From assembly GCA_902476265.1 (NCBI GenBank), contig CABSCP010000020.1, positions 1-64,000 on the forward strand: 64,000 nt of DNA, given 5' to 3'. The notes beneath the pieces are model-generated. The model saw only the letters and a program-made list of their open reading frames with translations. It was not told where the DNA came from and did no database searches. The position numbers were made by a program, and so were the translations under genes. Numbering within the stretch: position 1 is the stretch's first letter; every line of letters begins with the position of its first letter. Positions 56,679-64,000 of this stretch are shown piece by piece. The stretch comes from an uncultured Lachnospiraceae bacterium. GTDB taxonomy: Bacteria; Bacillota; Clostridia; Lachnospirales; Lachnospiraceae.

Positions 56679-57311
56679 ATGGAAGAACAGATTAATTTCA
56701 GAGAGTATAAGAGTGCAGACCGCGCGGCGGTGGCGGAAATCATCAGAAAAACGTGGAGTTATGACAGGTTTGCAGGCCCCGAAACGGCCGGAAAAATGGC
56801 GGAAGTTTTTTTGGACAGCTGTCTGGCAAACCAGACCTTCACACAGGTGGCGGTCATAGAAAATACACCTGTGGGCATTATTATGGCAAAAAGCATAAAA
56901 ACCCACAGATGCAGTATCAAATTTTGGTTTAAAAGAACCTTTTCCATTCTCTCGCTTCTTGCCACAAAAGAGGGCAGATCGGTAGCCTGCATCTTTGGCG
57001 GCGTCAACGGAATTGATAAAGAACTGCTCTGCGATTGTGAAAAGGAATATCAGGGGGAGCTCGCATTTTTTGCCATCGACGCCTCCTATCGGGGAAGAGG
57101 AATCGGGAAAAAGCTGTTCGCATCCGCCCTGGATTATCTGAGAAAGGAACAGGTTGAGACGTTCTATTTATTTACGGATACCAGCTGCAACTACCGGTTT
57201 TATGAACACCAGGGTATGACGCGGCGCCGGGAAAAAATCCATACCTTTTCCGTGAAAGGGCAGACGGAGGATATGACATTCTTTATATATGATCTTCAGT
57301 GTTTTTCTTAA
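56679..57311 (+). CDS. GNAT family N-acetyltransferase
   Basis: A 210-residue acetyl-CoA-dependent transferase. The acetyl-CoA pyrophosphate loop is seen as RGRGIGKKLF near residue 145, preceded by the strand ELAFFAIDASY; the C-terminal part has CNYRFYEHQGM. The middle (70-115) holds an extra basic/hydrophobic insertion. AAAAGGAG precedes the ATG. Under the MerR promoter, it may modify a toxic compound that the MerR protein senses. Its last 29 bases overlap the end of the convergent GGDEF/EAL gene. Confidence 0.88.
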   Translation: MEEQINFREYKSADRAAVAEIIRKTWSYDRFAGPETAGKMAEVFLDSCLANQTFTQVAVIENTPVGIIMAKSIKTHRCSIKFWFKRTFSILSLLATKEGRSVACIFGGVNGIDKELLCDCEKEYQGELAFFAIDASYRGRGIGKKLFASALDYLRKEQVETFYLFTDTSCNYRFYEHQGMTRRREKIHTFSVKGQTEDMTFFIYDLQCFS

Positions 57312-60300
57312 CAAGTTCATACCGGATCGCTTTCATGGACGGTTCATATTTGGCGAAAGAGTGTTTGCCGTTTTCCTTTGCGGTGAAAAGCGCAATGTCT
57401 GCACACTGATAGAGCGTGCCAAAATCCGTTCCCTGTTCCGGGATCATGGCATAGCCTACGGAAACGGAGAACTGGATCTCATAGCGGTCCTTTTTTAAGG
57501 AAAGCTGCATCACATCCACGAGGCGTTCCAGCTTTTTCTGAACATCCTTTTCCCGGATATTTTTACAGAGAATGAGAAATTCGTCTCCTCCGATCCGGCA
57601 GAGAATATCGTCGGATCGGAAAAAGCTGCGGATTTTTACGGCCGTCTGTGTGATCAGGGAATCCCCGTAAGCGTGGCCGAAAACGTCGTTCGCCAGCTTG
57701 AAATTATCCAGATCCATCATGATCAGGGAGGCACTTTCATATTTTTCCAAAGCCAGATAGTCTTTGATCTTATTGATGGCGGTCAACCGGTTATACAGGC
57801 CGGTGAGAGGATCGGTTTCGGCCATCCGTTTGAGCTGCTGTCTGCGTAAGGAATCCTTCTTCTGGCGGGTGATATCGATAAAATAGCCCACAATACTCAG
57901 GATTTCCCCTTTCTCATTCCGGATGGGAATGCCGGAGGAACGGATCCAAACGATATGTTTTTTGTCCGTGTAAATCGGAAACTCCAGAAAAGCGGGCGCA
58001 TCCCCGGTATCCGCTGACAGTTGGTGGAGATAATCCAGAAAAGCGTTCCTATATTCCGGAGGAAAAAAAGGGTGGGAGAGGAAGCAGTCCGGAAAGTTTT
58101 CAAAGGTACAGGATTTTATTCCGGCGCTGGGGATTCTCCGGATGTAATAGTCGGAAAAAACATTATTGGTGAGCGTGATGGAGTGGGATCGGATATCCCA
58201 GTCCCAGTTGTTAATTCCGGCCAGCTTTAATATCTGCTCCATTTTTTGTGTGAGAAGCCAGTACTGTTGTTCCTGATTTTTCTGGTCTGTGATATCGCTG
58301 ATACTTCCGTAAAAGAGACTGTGTTCATCCCGTTCCCGGAGGAAAAATGCGCGCAGATGCATCCATATGGTAGTTTTATCCCCTTTGATTTTGCGGAAAG
58401 AGCCTTCCGCTCCATGGAGGGGATTTTGCCGGGCCCGGGAGAAAATCTCCATAACGCCGGGAAGATCTTCGGGATAGATTTCATTCAGCAAAAGATGGCT
58501 TTTCTCCAGCAGATCGACGGGATTGGCTCCGGCAATTTTATAATATTGGTCGTTGGCGCGCAGCAGAGTCAGTTCTCCTTTAAAAATATCGTAAAAAGCG
58601 ATGCCTCCCAGAATGTTATTGAGCAGGGTTTCACTGAACAGATTATCGTCCAGAAGCTCCCGGATATGGAGACGTTCGAGCTGGCGGGCATTGATTCCTC
58701 TGTAATCAATCAGCGATTCATCCGCAAGCAGGGATTCAAAGTCTTCAATAGGCAGCGGCTGATAAAAATAGTAACCCTGGGCATAATAGCAGCCCATTTC
58801 CGAGAGAAATTCCACCTGTTCCCGGGTTTCTACGCCTTCTGCGATCAGTTTTAAATCAATCAGCCGGGCCATGCTGGTGATGGCTTCCAGAATCCCCATC
58901 CCTTTTCCGGCGGTTTCCGCATTCATATCCAGAAAAGCCATATCAATTTTCAAAACATCCACATTCACATCTTTGAGCATATTCAAAGAGGAATAGCCGC
59001 TTCCGAAATCGTCCATGAGAACAGTGAAGCCGGCTTTCCTCAGTTCTTCCACCACCTGTTTGACCTGTTCAAAGTTTTCCGCATAGGCGCTTTCCGTAAT
59101 TTCAATTTCCACCAGCCTGGGATCCAGGCCATATTTGGCGATAAGCTTTTGGAAAGTTTCCGGCACATTCAGAGAATAAATATCGACTCTGGAGAGGTTG
59201 ACAGAAATGGGGACGGGTTTATGACCGCGGGCAATCCAGGTCTGCAGGTTTTTGCACACCAATTCCCAGATATACATGTCGATGTCTGTAATCAGACCGT
59301 TTTGCTCCAGGATCGGAAGGAATTCGCTGGGTTTAAGAACCCCTTTTTGGGGATGATTCCAGCGGATTAAAGATTCCAGACCGATGATTTTACCCGTTGC
59401 CATATGGCATTTGGGCTGGGCATAAAAGGTCAGTTCCCCGTTTGCCAGCGCATGCTGCACTTCGGTCAAAAGGAGATGATCCTCTTCCACTTTGCGCATC
59501 ATGTCAGCGTCATACCAGCATACCCGCTGGGCAAAATTCCCCTTCAGAGATTCCTGGGCCAGCAGGGCCCTGTCATGCATGGTGCTGACCGGGATGGATG
59601 TGTCTGTGATGTTATAAAGGCCGAAAGCAGGCATAAAACCGGCATTATCCCCGTAATGGCGCACGAAGCCCATGATTTCAGCCTGCAGCCTTTTCAAAAG
59701 GCCGGGATCATTGGGAAGAATGATCGCAAAGTTATCTCCCCCGATATAACCGGCAATGCCGTTATGCTCATCCTGCACCTTTTTCAACCGGGTGCCGATA
59801 TTGATGAGAAACTCATCTCCGGCCTGAGTACCGTACCATTCGTTAAACAGCTTGAAATGTTCGATGTCTATTGCCATCAGACAATAGGAATTATGGGGGT
59901 GTTCGGATAAAAATTCTCTTGCGGCATCAAAAAAATAGGATCGCCGGTAAAGTCCGGTGAGCTTATTGAACTGGTAGTCTTTTGAGGAAGCAGATTTGTC
60001 TGCCGCCAGAAGTCTGGCCTGTCTGAGGGTCTGTTCCTTCTGATAGGAAATATCCTGTATAAAAAGCATGACGATCAGATCTTCACTTTTATTTTCGGGA
60101 AGAAAAACGACGGAAAGCTGCACCCAGCAATAGGAACCGTCCAGCAGTTTTTTCCGAAATTCTCCGCGCAGAGGGTCCCGCCTGCCCGATGCAGGGAGGG
60201 CCCTGATCTGATCCAAATCCCAGAATTTTAAAAAGAGCGCTTTCTCATCCGGGGGAACCAGATGATCAGAAATATAAGCGATCAGGGAAGAAAACTTCCC

Positions 60301-60735
60301 TTCTGAAGGATGGAGTGCATATTTATCCTCAATATGAAAAATGGTTCGATAGTAGTCTTTGGTCAGGTTCAGTTCAAATAATTCGTCGTAGGTGGTTATA
60401 TTTGTCAGATTATAGAGAAGATTTTTGTTGCTTTGGTGAATCGGTTTACACAGAATGAGGGCGCAGTCTCCTGCCTCAGGCCAATAGATCCCGGCAGTGT
60501 TCACTTCCAGGACCCGGTTCTTTTTGTGATTATAAAAAAGAGAGGTATTATTTTCTTTGTCCTTTAAGGGGCAGTAAGCGCAGGGGGCATTTTCGGCGCA
60601 GAGAATGTCATAACAAAGATCCCCCTTTTTCAAATCGGGAAATTCGTTTAACAGCGCATCGTTGAAATAGAGAATATGGTAGTCTTTATCGATCACATAA
60701 ACACAGCTGTCCGCAGCTTTATTCCTTTTTTCCAT
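57283..60735 (-). CDS. PAS-GGDEF-EAL-PAS-GGDEF cyclic-di-GMP signalling protein
   Basis: A 1150-residue cytoplasmic protein. In order: two PAS-like sensors (about 1-250; the first has a C-x(6)-C-x2-C cluster, CAENAPCAYC), a GGDEF domain with degenerate site GGDNF near 335, an EAL domain with ESLIRW, DDFGSGYSSL and AEGVETREQ (about 430-690), two more PAS domains (700-985) and a C-terminal canonical GGDEF domain (RIGGDEFLIL near 1075). Key EAL residues (E-x-L-x-R, DD, Lys, Glu, Q in YAQGYYF) are kept, so both synthesis by the last domain and hydrolysis by EAL look possible. No membrane segment. ATG 60735 has AGGTGGGG upstream. Confidence 0.92.
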   Translation of the reverse strand: MEKRNKAADSCVYVIDKDYHILYFNDALLNEFPDLKKGDLCYDILCAENAPCAYCPLKDKENNTSLFYNHKKNRVLEVNTAGIYWPEAGDCALILCKPIHQSNKNLLYNLTNITTYDELFELNLTKDYYRTIFHIEDKYALHPSEGKFSSLIAYISDHLVPPDEKALFLKFWDLDQIRALPASGRRDPLRGEFRKKLLDGSYCWVQLSVVFLPENKSEDLIVMLFIQDISYQKEQTLRQARLLAADKSASSKDYQFNKLTGLYRRSYFFDAAREFLSEHPHNSYCLMAIDIEHFKLFNEWYGTQAGDEFLINIGTRLKKVQDEHNGIAGYIGGDNFAIILPNDPGLLKRLQAEIMGFVRHYGDNAGFMPAFGLYNITDTSIPVSTMHDRALLAQESLKGNFAQRVCWYDADMMRKVEEDHLLLTEVQHALANGELTFYAQPKCHMATGKIIGLESLIRWNHPQKGVLKPSEFLPILEQNGLITDIDMYIWELVCKNLQTWIARGHKPVPISVNLSRVDIYSLNVPETFQKLIAKYGLDPRLVEIEITESAYAENFEQVKQVVEELRKAGFTVLMDDFGSGYSSLNMLKDVNVDVLKIDMAFLDMNAETAGKGMGILEAITSMARLIDLKLIAEGVETREQVEFLSEMGCYYAQGYYFYQPLPIEDFESLLADESLIDYRGINARQLERLHIRELLDDNLFSETLLNNILGGIAFYDIFKGELTLLRANDQYYKIAGANPVDLLEKSHLLLNEIYPEDLPGVMEIFSRARQNPLHGAEGSFRKIKGDKTTIWMHLRAFFLRERDEHSLFYGSISDITDQKNQEQQYWLLTQKMEQILKLAGINNWDWDIRSHSITLTNNVFSDYYIRRIPSAGIKSCTFENFPDCFLSHPFFPPEYRNAFLDYLHQLSADTGDAPAFLEFPIYTDKKHIVWIRSSGIPIRNEKGEILSIVGYFIDITRQKKDSLRRQQLKRMAETDPLTGLYNRLTAINKIKDYLALEKYESASLIMMDLDNFKLANDVFGHAYGDSLITQTAVKIRSFFRSDDILCRIGGDEFLILCKNIREKDVQKKLERLVDVMQLSLKKDRYEIQFSVSVGYAMIPEQGTDFGTLYQCADIALFTAKENGKHSFAKYEPSMKAIRYELVKKNTEDHI

Positions 60736-60793
60736 AGGATCCCCACCTGATAAATATCTCAAACCGTTGAAGTTAAATAGATACAATATAGAT

Positions 60794-60822
60794 ATTATAA
60801 CTTAAAAATATTCCTGTAGCAA
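60794..60822 (-). promoter_or_regulatory. promoter of the GGDEF/EAL gene
   Basis: On the minus strand, TTGCTA (60817-60822) and TATAAT (60794-60799) are 17 bases apart, about 60 bases upstream of the start codon. Confidence 0.6.
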
Positions 60823-60958
60823 ATATTATACAAAAAAATTAACGTTTTGTTCTATGATTGTTCATTTGAATGATAAATCGGGAAATTTGGTGCACACTAG
60901 AAGAAAACAGGGTGACAGCCGGACGAATTTTGGGATGGCTGTAAAAAAGGAGGCCTTT

Positions 60959-61993
60959 ATGAAAGAAAAAAAGCAGCTCCCTATTGTTGACGAAAACGGT
61001 TATTACGAAATACGGATGGAGAGCATCGGCGGACTGGGAGCGAATCTGGCCGGAAAGATGCTGGGTGAGCTGGGAGCGTTGTCCATGGGATTGAATTCAT
61101 CCAGTTTTTCCAGCTACGGGTCAGAGAAAAAGGGATCTCCGGTGCGCGCCTTTGTACGGTTTCGGGAAGAAGGGGGAGAAATTCTGCGCAATTCTCCGGT
61201 GGTGCGCCCTCATCTGCTGGGAATTTTTCATGAAACCATGGCGGAAAATTATCCCGTATTTCAGGGGGCATTCGGGCAGACCCGGATCGTGCTCAATACT
61301 TACCGGGAATTAAAAAAAGCGGTGCAGCACTATGGGATCGGCGCGGGAACGTTGTTTTGCCTGGACGCGGGAGAACTGGCCAGGGACTGCGGCTGCCGCC
61401 TGAATATGGTCATGCTGGGAGCCATGGCCGCTGCCAGCGGTTTTTTGCCGGTGGATGGGCTGGTGGCGCTTTGCCGGGAAAGCGTGGGAAAGAAATATCC
61501 GGAGCTGATGCCGCGCAATGTGGAGGGGATCCGGCGGGGATATGACGCGGTGAAGAAGCAGGAGGGATATGTCTGTGGAAAAGAGGAGAGCCATGTGGAT
61601 AATCTGCCTCAATCTCCGGCGGGCTGTGGATTGGACAGCATGGAGGAACCCTATGCGGGAAGATTTGCGGGAAACATCGGCGGCATCAATCCCGCGCCGG
61701 GGAACAGCGTGGAAAATAATCTGGCGCCGGGAAGGGAAGGATATGTTCCGGTTTTTCATCCGGAGAAATGTATCCAGTGCGGGCTGTGTGATTCCACCTG
61801 TCCGGATATGGTATTCCGGTTTGAACCCGGCATTTTTAAGGGAAAGGAAACCCTGGTGAATCAGGGACCTGTCTATCGGTACTGCAAAGGCTGTCTGCGC
61901 TGTGTCAGCGTCTGTCCGGTGGAAGCGCTGACCAGCGCGCCGGAGACAGAAGCGCGCCGGGAAGGGCTGTTAAAGGAGGAGGGAAAAGACTGA
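60959..61993 (+). CDS. 2-oxoacid:ferredoxin oxidoreductase, fused gamma-delta subunits
   Basis: A 344-residue fusion. The first 190 residues match the gamma subunit (MESIGGLGANLAGKML glycine-rich start; later NMVMLGAMAAASG). A low-complexity linker (about 200-260) leads to a ferredoxin-like delta domain with two 4Fe-4S motifs, CIQCGLCDSTCP and CKGCLRCVSVCP. It would carry electrons from oxidative decarboxylation of pyruvate or another 2-oxoacid to ferredoxin. ATG 60959 has AAAGGAGG upstream; a longer reading from 60854 is unsupported. The partner gene starts one base after its stop. Confidence 0.9.
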   Translation: MKEKKQLPIVDENGYYEIRMESIGGLGANLAGKMLGELGALSMGLNSSSFSSYGSEKKGSPVRAFVRFREEGGEILRNSPVVRPHLLGIFHETMAENYPVFQGAFGQTRIVLNTYRELKKAVQHYGIGAGTLFCLDAGELARDCGCRLNMVMLGAMAAASGFLPVDGLVALCRESVGKKYPELMPRNVEGIRRGYDAVKKQEGYVCGKEESHVDNLPQSPAGCGLDSMEEPYAGRFAGNIGGINPAPGNSVENNLAPGREGYVPVFHPEKCIQCGLCDSTCPDMVFRFEPGIFKGKETLVNQGPVYRYCKGCLRCVSVCPVEALTSAPETEARREGLLKEEGKD

Positions 61994-61994
61994 T

Positions 61995-64000
61995 ATGGAA
62001 GAACAGAAAATCATATTTGCCAACGGAAACGAACTGGCGGCCAGCGCCGCCCGGCAGATCCGCTATGATGTGATGGGCTATTATCCCATTACGCCTTCCA
62101 CACAGATTGCGGAGAATCTGGATCTGTGGCGGGCGGACGGAAAAACGGATATCCGGCTGATCGCGGCGGAGGGGGAACACAGCGCTGCGGGGATCTGTTA
62201 CGGGGCCGCAGCGGCCGGCGGCAGGGTGTTCGGCGCCACCAGCGCCAACGGGCTTTTATATGCGCTGGAGCAGATGCCGGTGCAGTCGGGGACGCGGATG
62301 CCCATGGTCATGAACGTGGCCTGCCGTACGGTATCCGGTCCTCTTTGTATCAAGGGGGATCACAGCGATATCATGTATCTTCTGAATGCGGGCTGGATCA
62401 TTTTTTTTGCGCCCAGGCCTCAGGCTGTATATGATATGAACCTGATGGCTCTAAAACTGGCGGAGGAAGTGAAGCTGCCCGTTGCCGTGGCCTATGACGG
62501 TTTTTTTACCAGCCATCAGAAAAGAAAGTGCGAAATTTTTGCTTCCGATGAAACCGTACAGGCCTATGTGGGGAACTGGAAACGGGAGGATACGGCGCTC
62601 AATCTGGAAAATCCGGTCACCATCGGCTCCTACATGGGAGAAAAAGATATCATGCACAATAAATGGGAGCTTCATCAGGCCATGGAACAGGCCCGGGAGA
62701 GACTGCCCGGCCTGTTCGGGGAGTATGGAGAGCTTTCCGGACGGAACTACGGGTGGATGGAAAGTTATCGGGCAGAGGATGCGGCCATCCTTTTAATCTT
62801 GCTGGGGTCCGCCTATGAAACGGCAAAAGAAGCGGTGGAAAAGCTCCGGAAAAAAGGGATTCGGGCGGGGGCGGTGACGCTTCTTATGCTCCGGCCTTTT
62901 CCGGCAGAAGAAGTGTGGCAGCTTTGCAAAAATGCGGAAACCATCCTGGTGGGGGACAGGCAGGACAGTTATGGCGCAGGAGGCGGAAATTTGTCCCTGG
63001 AGGTGCGTGCGGCCCTGCAGCGCCACGGGTTTCGGGGAAGGATTCTGTCCCGGGTTTACGGACTGGGCGGTACGGATTTTTACGAAGAGGATGCGGAGAA
63101 GCTTTTTGAAATCTGCAGCAGAAAGGAGTCTCCCGACTTCGGATATTACGGGATGGAGGGGAGCAAAATGCCGGCGGAAGCGCCGGAAATGACAGTAAAT
63201 TCGCTGGATCCGGCGGAAACCGTCCTGCATCTGACCGACTGTGCCTATGATACAGAGGAAAAACGGATGCAGGTGAAAGGCGGAAGCGTGAAGGAGACCA
63301 CCGCCATGCCAAAACGCCTGGCGCCGGGCCATGGCGCCTGCCCCGGATGCGGGATCCCGGTGAACATCAATCTTCTCATGCGCGGCATAGAAGGCAATGT
63401 GGTATTTTTGCTGCAGACGGGATGCGGCATGGTGGTCACCACCGCCTATCCCAAAACCTCTTTCCGGGTGCCCTATGTGCATAATCTGTTCCAGAACGGC
63501 GCGGCAACCATGGGGGGAATCATCGCGGTTTTTGAAGAAAAGCAGCGGCGCAGGGAAATGCCCGAAGGAGAGATCACCTTCGTCATGGTCAGCGGGGACG
63601 GCGGCATGGATATCGGCCTGGGTTCTGCTCTCGGCGCGGCCTGCCGCAGCCAGAGGATGATTTTATTTGAATATGACAACGGTGGTTATATGAATACCGG
63701 CTATCAGCTTTCTTACTCCACACCATACGGGGCCAGAAGCGCCACTTCCCATGTGGGAAGGGACCAGTTCGGAAAGGATTTTTTCCAGCGGGATACGGCT
63801 CAGATCATGGCCGCCGCAGGGATCCCCTATGTGGCGACCGTGGCGGAGAGCAACCCGGCAGATTTTATTAAAAAGGCGGCGAAAGCAGCGGCCTATGCGA
63901 AAGAATCCGGAATGGCTTATGTGAAAGCCCTTTCTGCCTGCCCGCTGAACTGGAACGATAAACCGTCCAATGAGCGGGAAGTGGTGGGAGCGGCTGTGGA
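61995..64000 (+). CDS. 2-oxoacid:ferredoxin oxidoreductase, fused alpha-beta subunits (partial, runs off the right edge)
   Basis: One uninterrupted frame of 668 codons without a stop in the window. The alpha part (residues 1-380) has GYYPITPSTQIAENL and AAEGEHSAAG; an Asp/Glu-rich junction of about 50 residues follows. The beta part has GHGACPGCG with cluster-ligand cysteines near 450, the TPP-binding GDGGMDIGLGSALGAA near 535, and LLQTGCGM between. With the gamma-delta gene this gives a complete four-part enzyme from two genes. Whether pyruvate, 2-ketoisovalerate or another acid is oxidised cannot be read from the sequence. The start is supported by AGGAGGAGG about 12 bases upstream. Confidence 0.9.
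   Translation, partial: MEEQKIIFANGNELAASAARQIRYDVMGYYPITPSTQIAENLDLWRADGKTDIRLIAAEGEHSAAGICYGAAAAGGRVFGATSANGLLYALEQMPVQSGTRMPMVMNVACRTVSGPLCIKGDHSDIMYLLNAGWIIFFAPRPQAVYDMNLMALKLAEEVKLPVAVAYDGFFTSHQKRKCEIFASDETVQAYVGNWKREDTALNLENPVTIGSYMGEKDIMHNKWELHQAMEQARERLPGLFGEYGELSGRNYGWMESYRAEDAAILLILLGSAYETAKEAVEKLRKKGIRAGAVTLLMLRPFPAEEVWQLCKNAETILVGDRQDSYGAGGGNLSLEVRAALQRHGFRGRILSRVYGLGGTDFYEEDAEKLFEICSRKESPDFGYYGMEGSKMPAEAPEMTVNSLDPAETVLHLTDCAYDTEEKRMQVKGGSVKETTAMPKRLAPGHGACPGCGIPVNINLLMRGIEGNVVFLLQTGCGMVVTTAYPKTSFRVPYVHNLFQNGAATMGGIIAVFEEKQRRREMPEGEITFVMVSGDGGMDIGLGSALGAACRSQRMILFEYDNGGYMNTGYQLSYSTPYGARSATSHVGRDQFGKDFFQRDTAQIMAAAGIPYVATVAESNPADFIKKAAKAAAYAKESGMAYVKALSACPLNWNDKPSNEREVVGAAV

Noticed and set aside
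41117..61000. Integrated element with tRNA-Arg as attachment site
   Set aside because: No integrase, transposase, phage or conjugation gene and no repeated copy of the tRNA 3' end is visible in the window.

Overview
This window is the replication-origin neighbourhood of a Lachnospiraceae-type Firmicute (Clostridia) chromosome. The evidence is the gene order dnaA, dnaN, S4-domain gene, recF, gyrB, gyrA leading left from an origin near 26.7-27.2 kb, and rpmH, rnpA, yidD, yidC, khpB, mnmE, mnmG, rsmG, parA, parB leading right. Two perfect parS sites, DnaA boxes on both sides of dnaA, Gram-positive ribosome-binding sites, and clostridial neighbours (DUF4446 and DUF3881 proteins, fused 2-oxoacid:ferredoxin oxidoreductases) agree with this. 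No species is claimed.

Left arm, 1-18 kb: a 135-bp tandem repeat at the edge; an MBOAT acyltransferase with a cation/proton antiporter; a PfkB sugar kinase; a rightward cluster of sulfatase, ketopantoate-reductase-like enzyme and YhfC-type membrane protease; an AlkX/YcaQ-like DNA glycosylase behind a decayed permease; and a sucrose/fructan uptake operon (two permeases, binding lipoprotein, GH32 hydrolase) divergent from a LacI regulator, with three copies of one operator between them. An XRE regulator with a striking Gly pentad-repeat tail and an SPL-type radical SAM protein follow.

Core, 18-41 kb: replication, ribosome, tRNA-modification and segregation genes, all oriented away from the origin except two inserted leftward genes (a zinc alcohol dehydrogenase and a membrane-anchored alpha/beta hydrolase lying between the two parS sites). 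The core ends with serS, a DUF3881 gene and tRNA-Arg(CCU).

Accessory right arm, 41-57 kb: one intact two-component system, then a cluster of broken genes (truncated histidine kinase, deleted FtsX permease, deleted DinB protein, YcxB-like fragment, frameshifted response regulator, amber-interrupted kinase) mixed with intact small genes. The broken regulator/kinase pair sits directly upstream of an intact BceAB-like ABC transporter. A zinc peptidase, two MerR regulators and a GNAT acetyltransferase follow; the GNAT gene has a textbook MerR promoter with a 19-bp spacer.

Right edge, 57-64 kb: a 1150-residue PAS/GGDEF/EAL protein and a two-gene 2-oxoacid:ferredoxin oxidoreductase operon in which gamma-delta and alpha-beta subunits are each fused; the second gene runs off the window. 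The most unusual unexplained signals are the pentad-repeat regulator, the edge repeat array, and the decayed two-component system beside its intact transporter.
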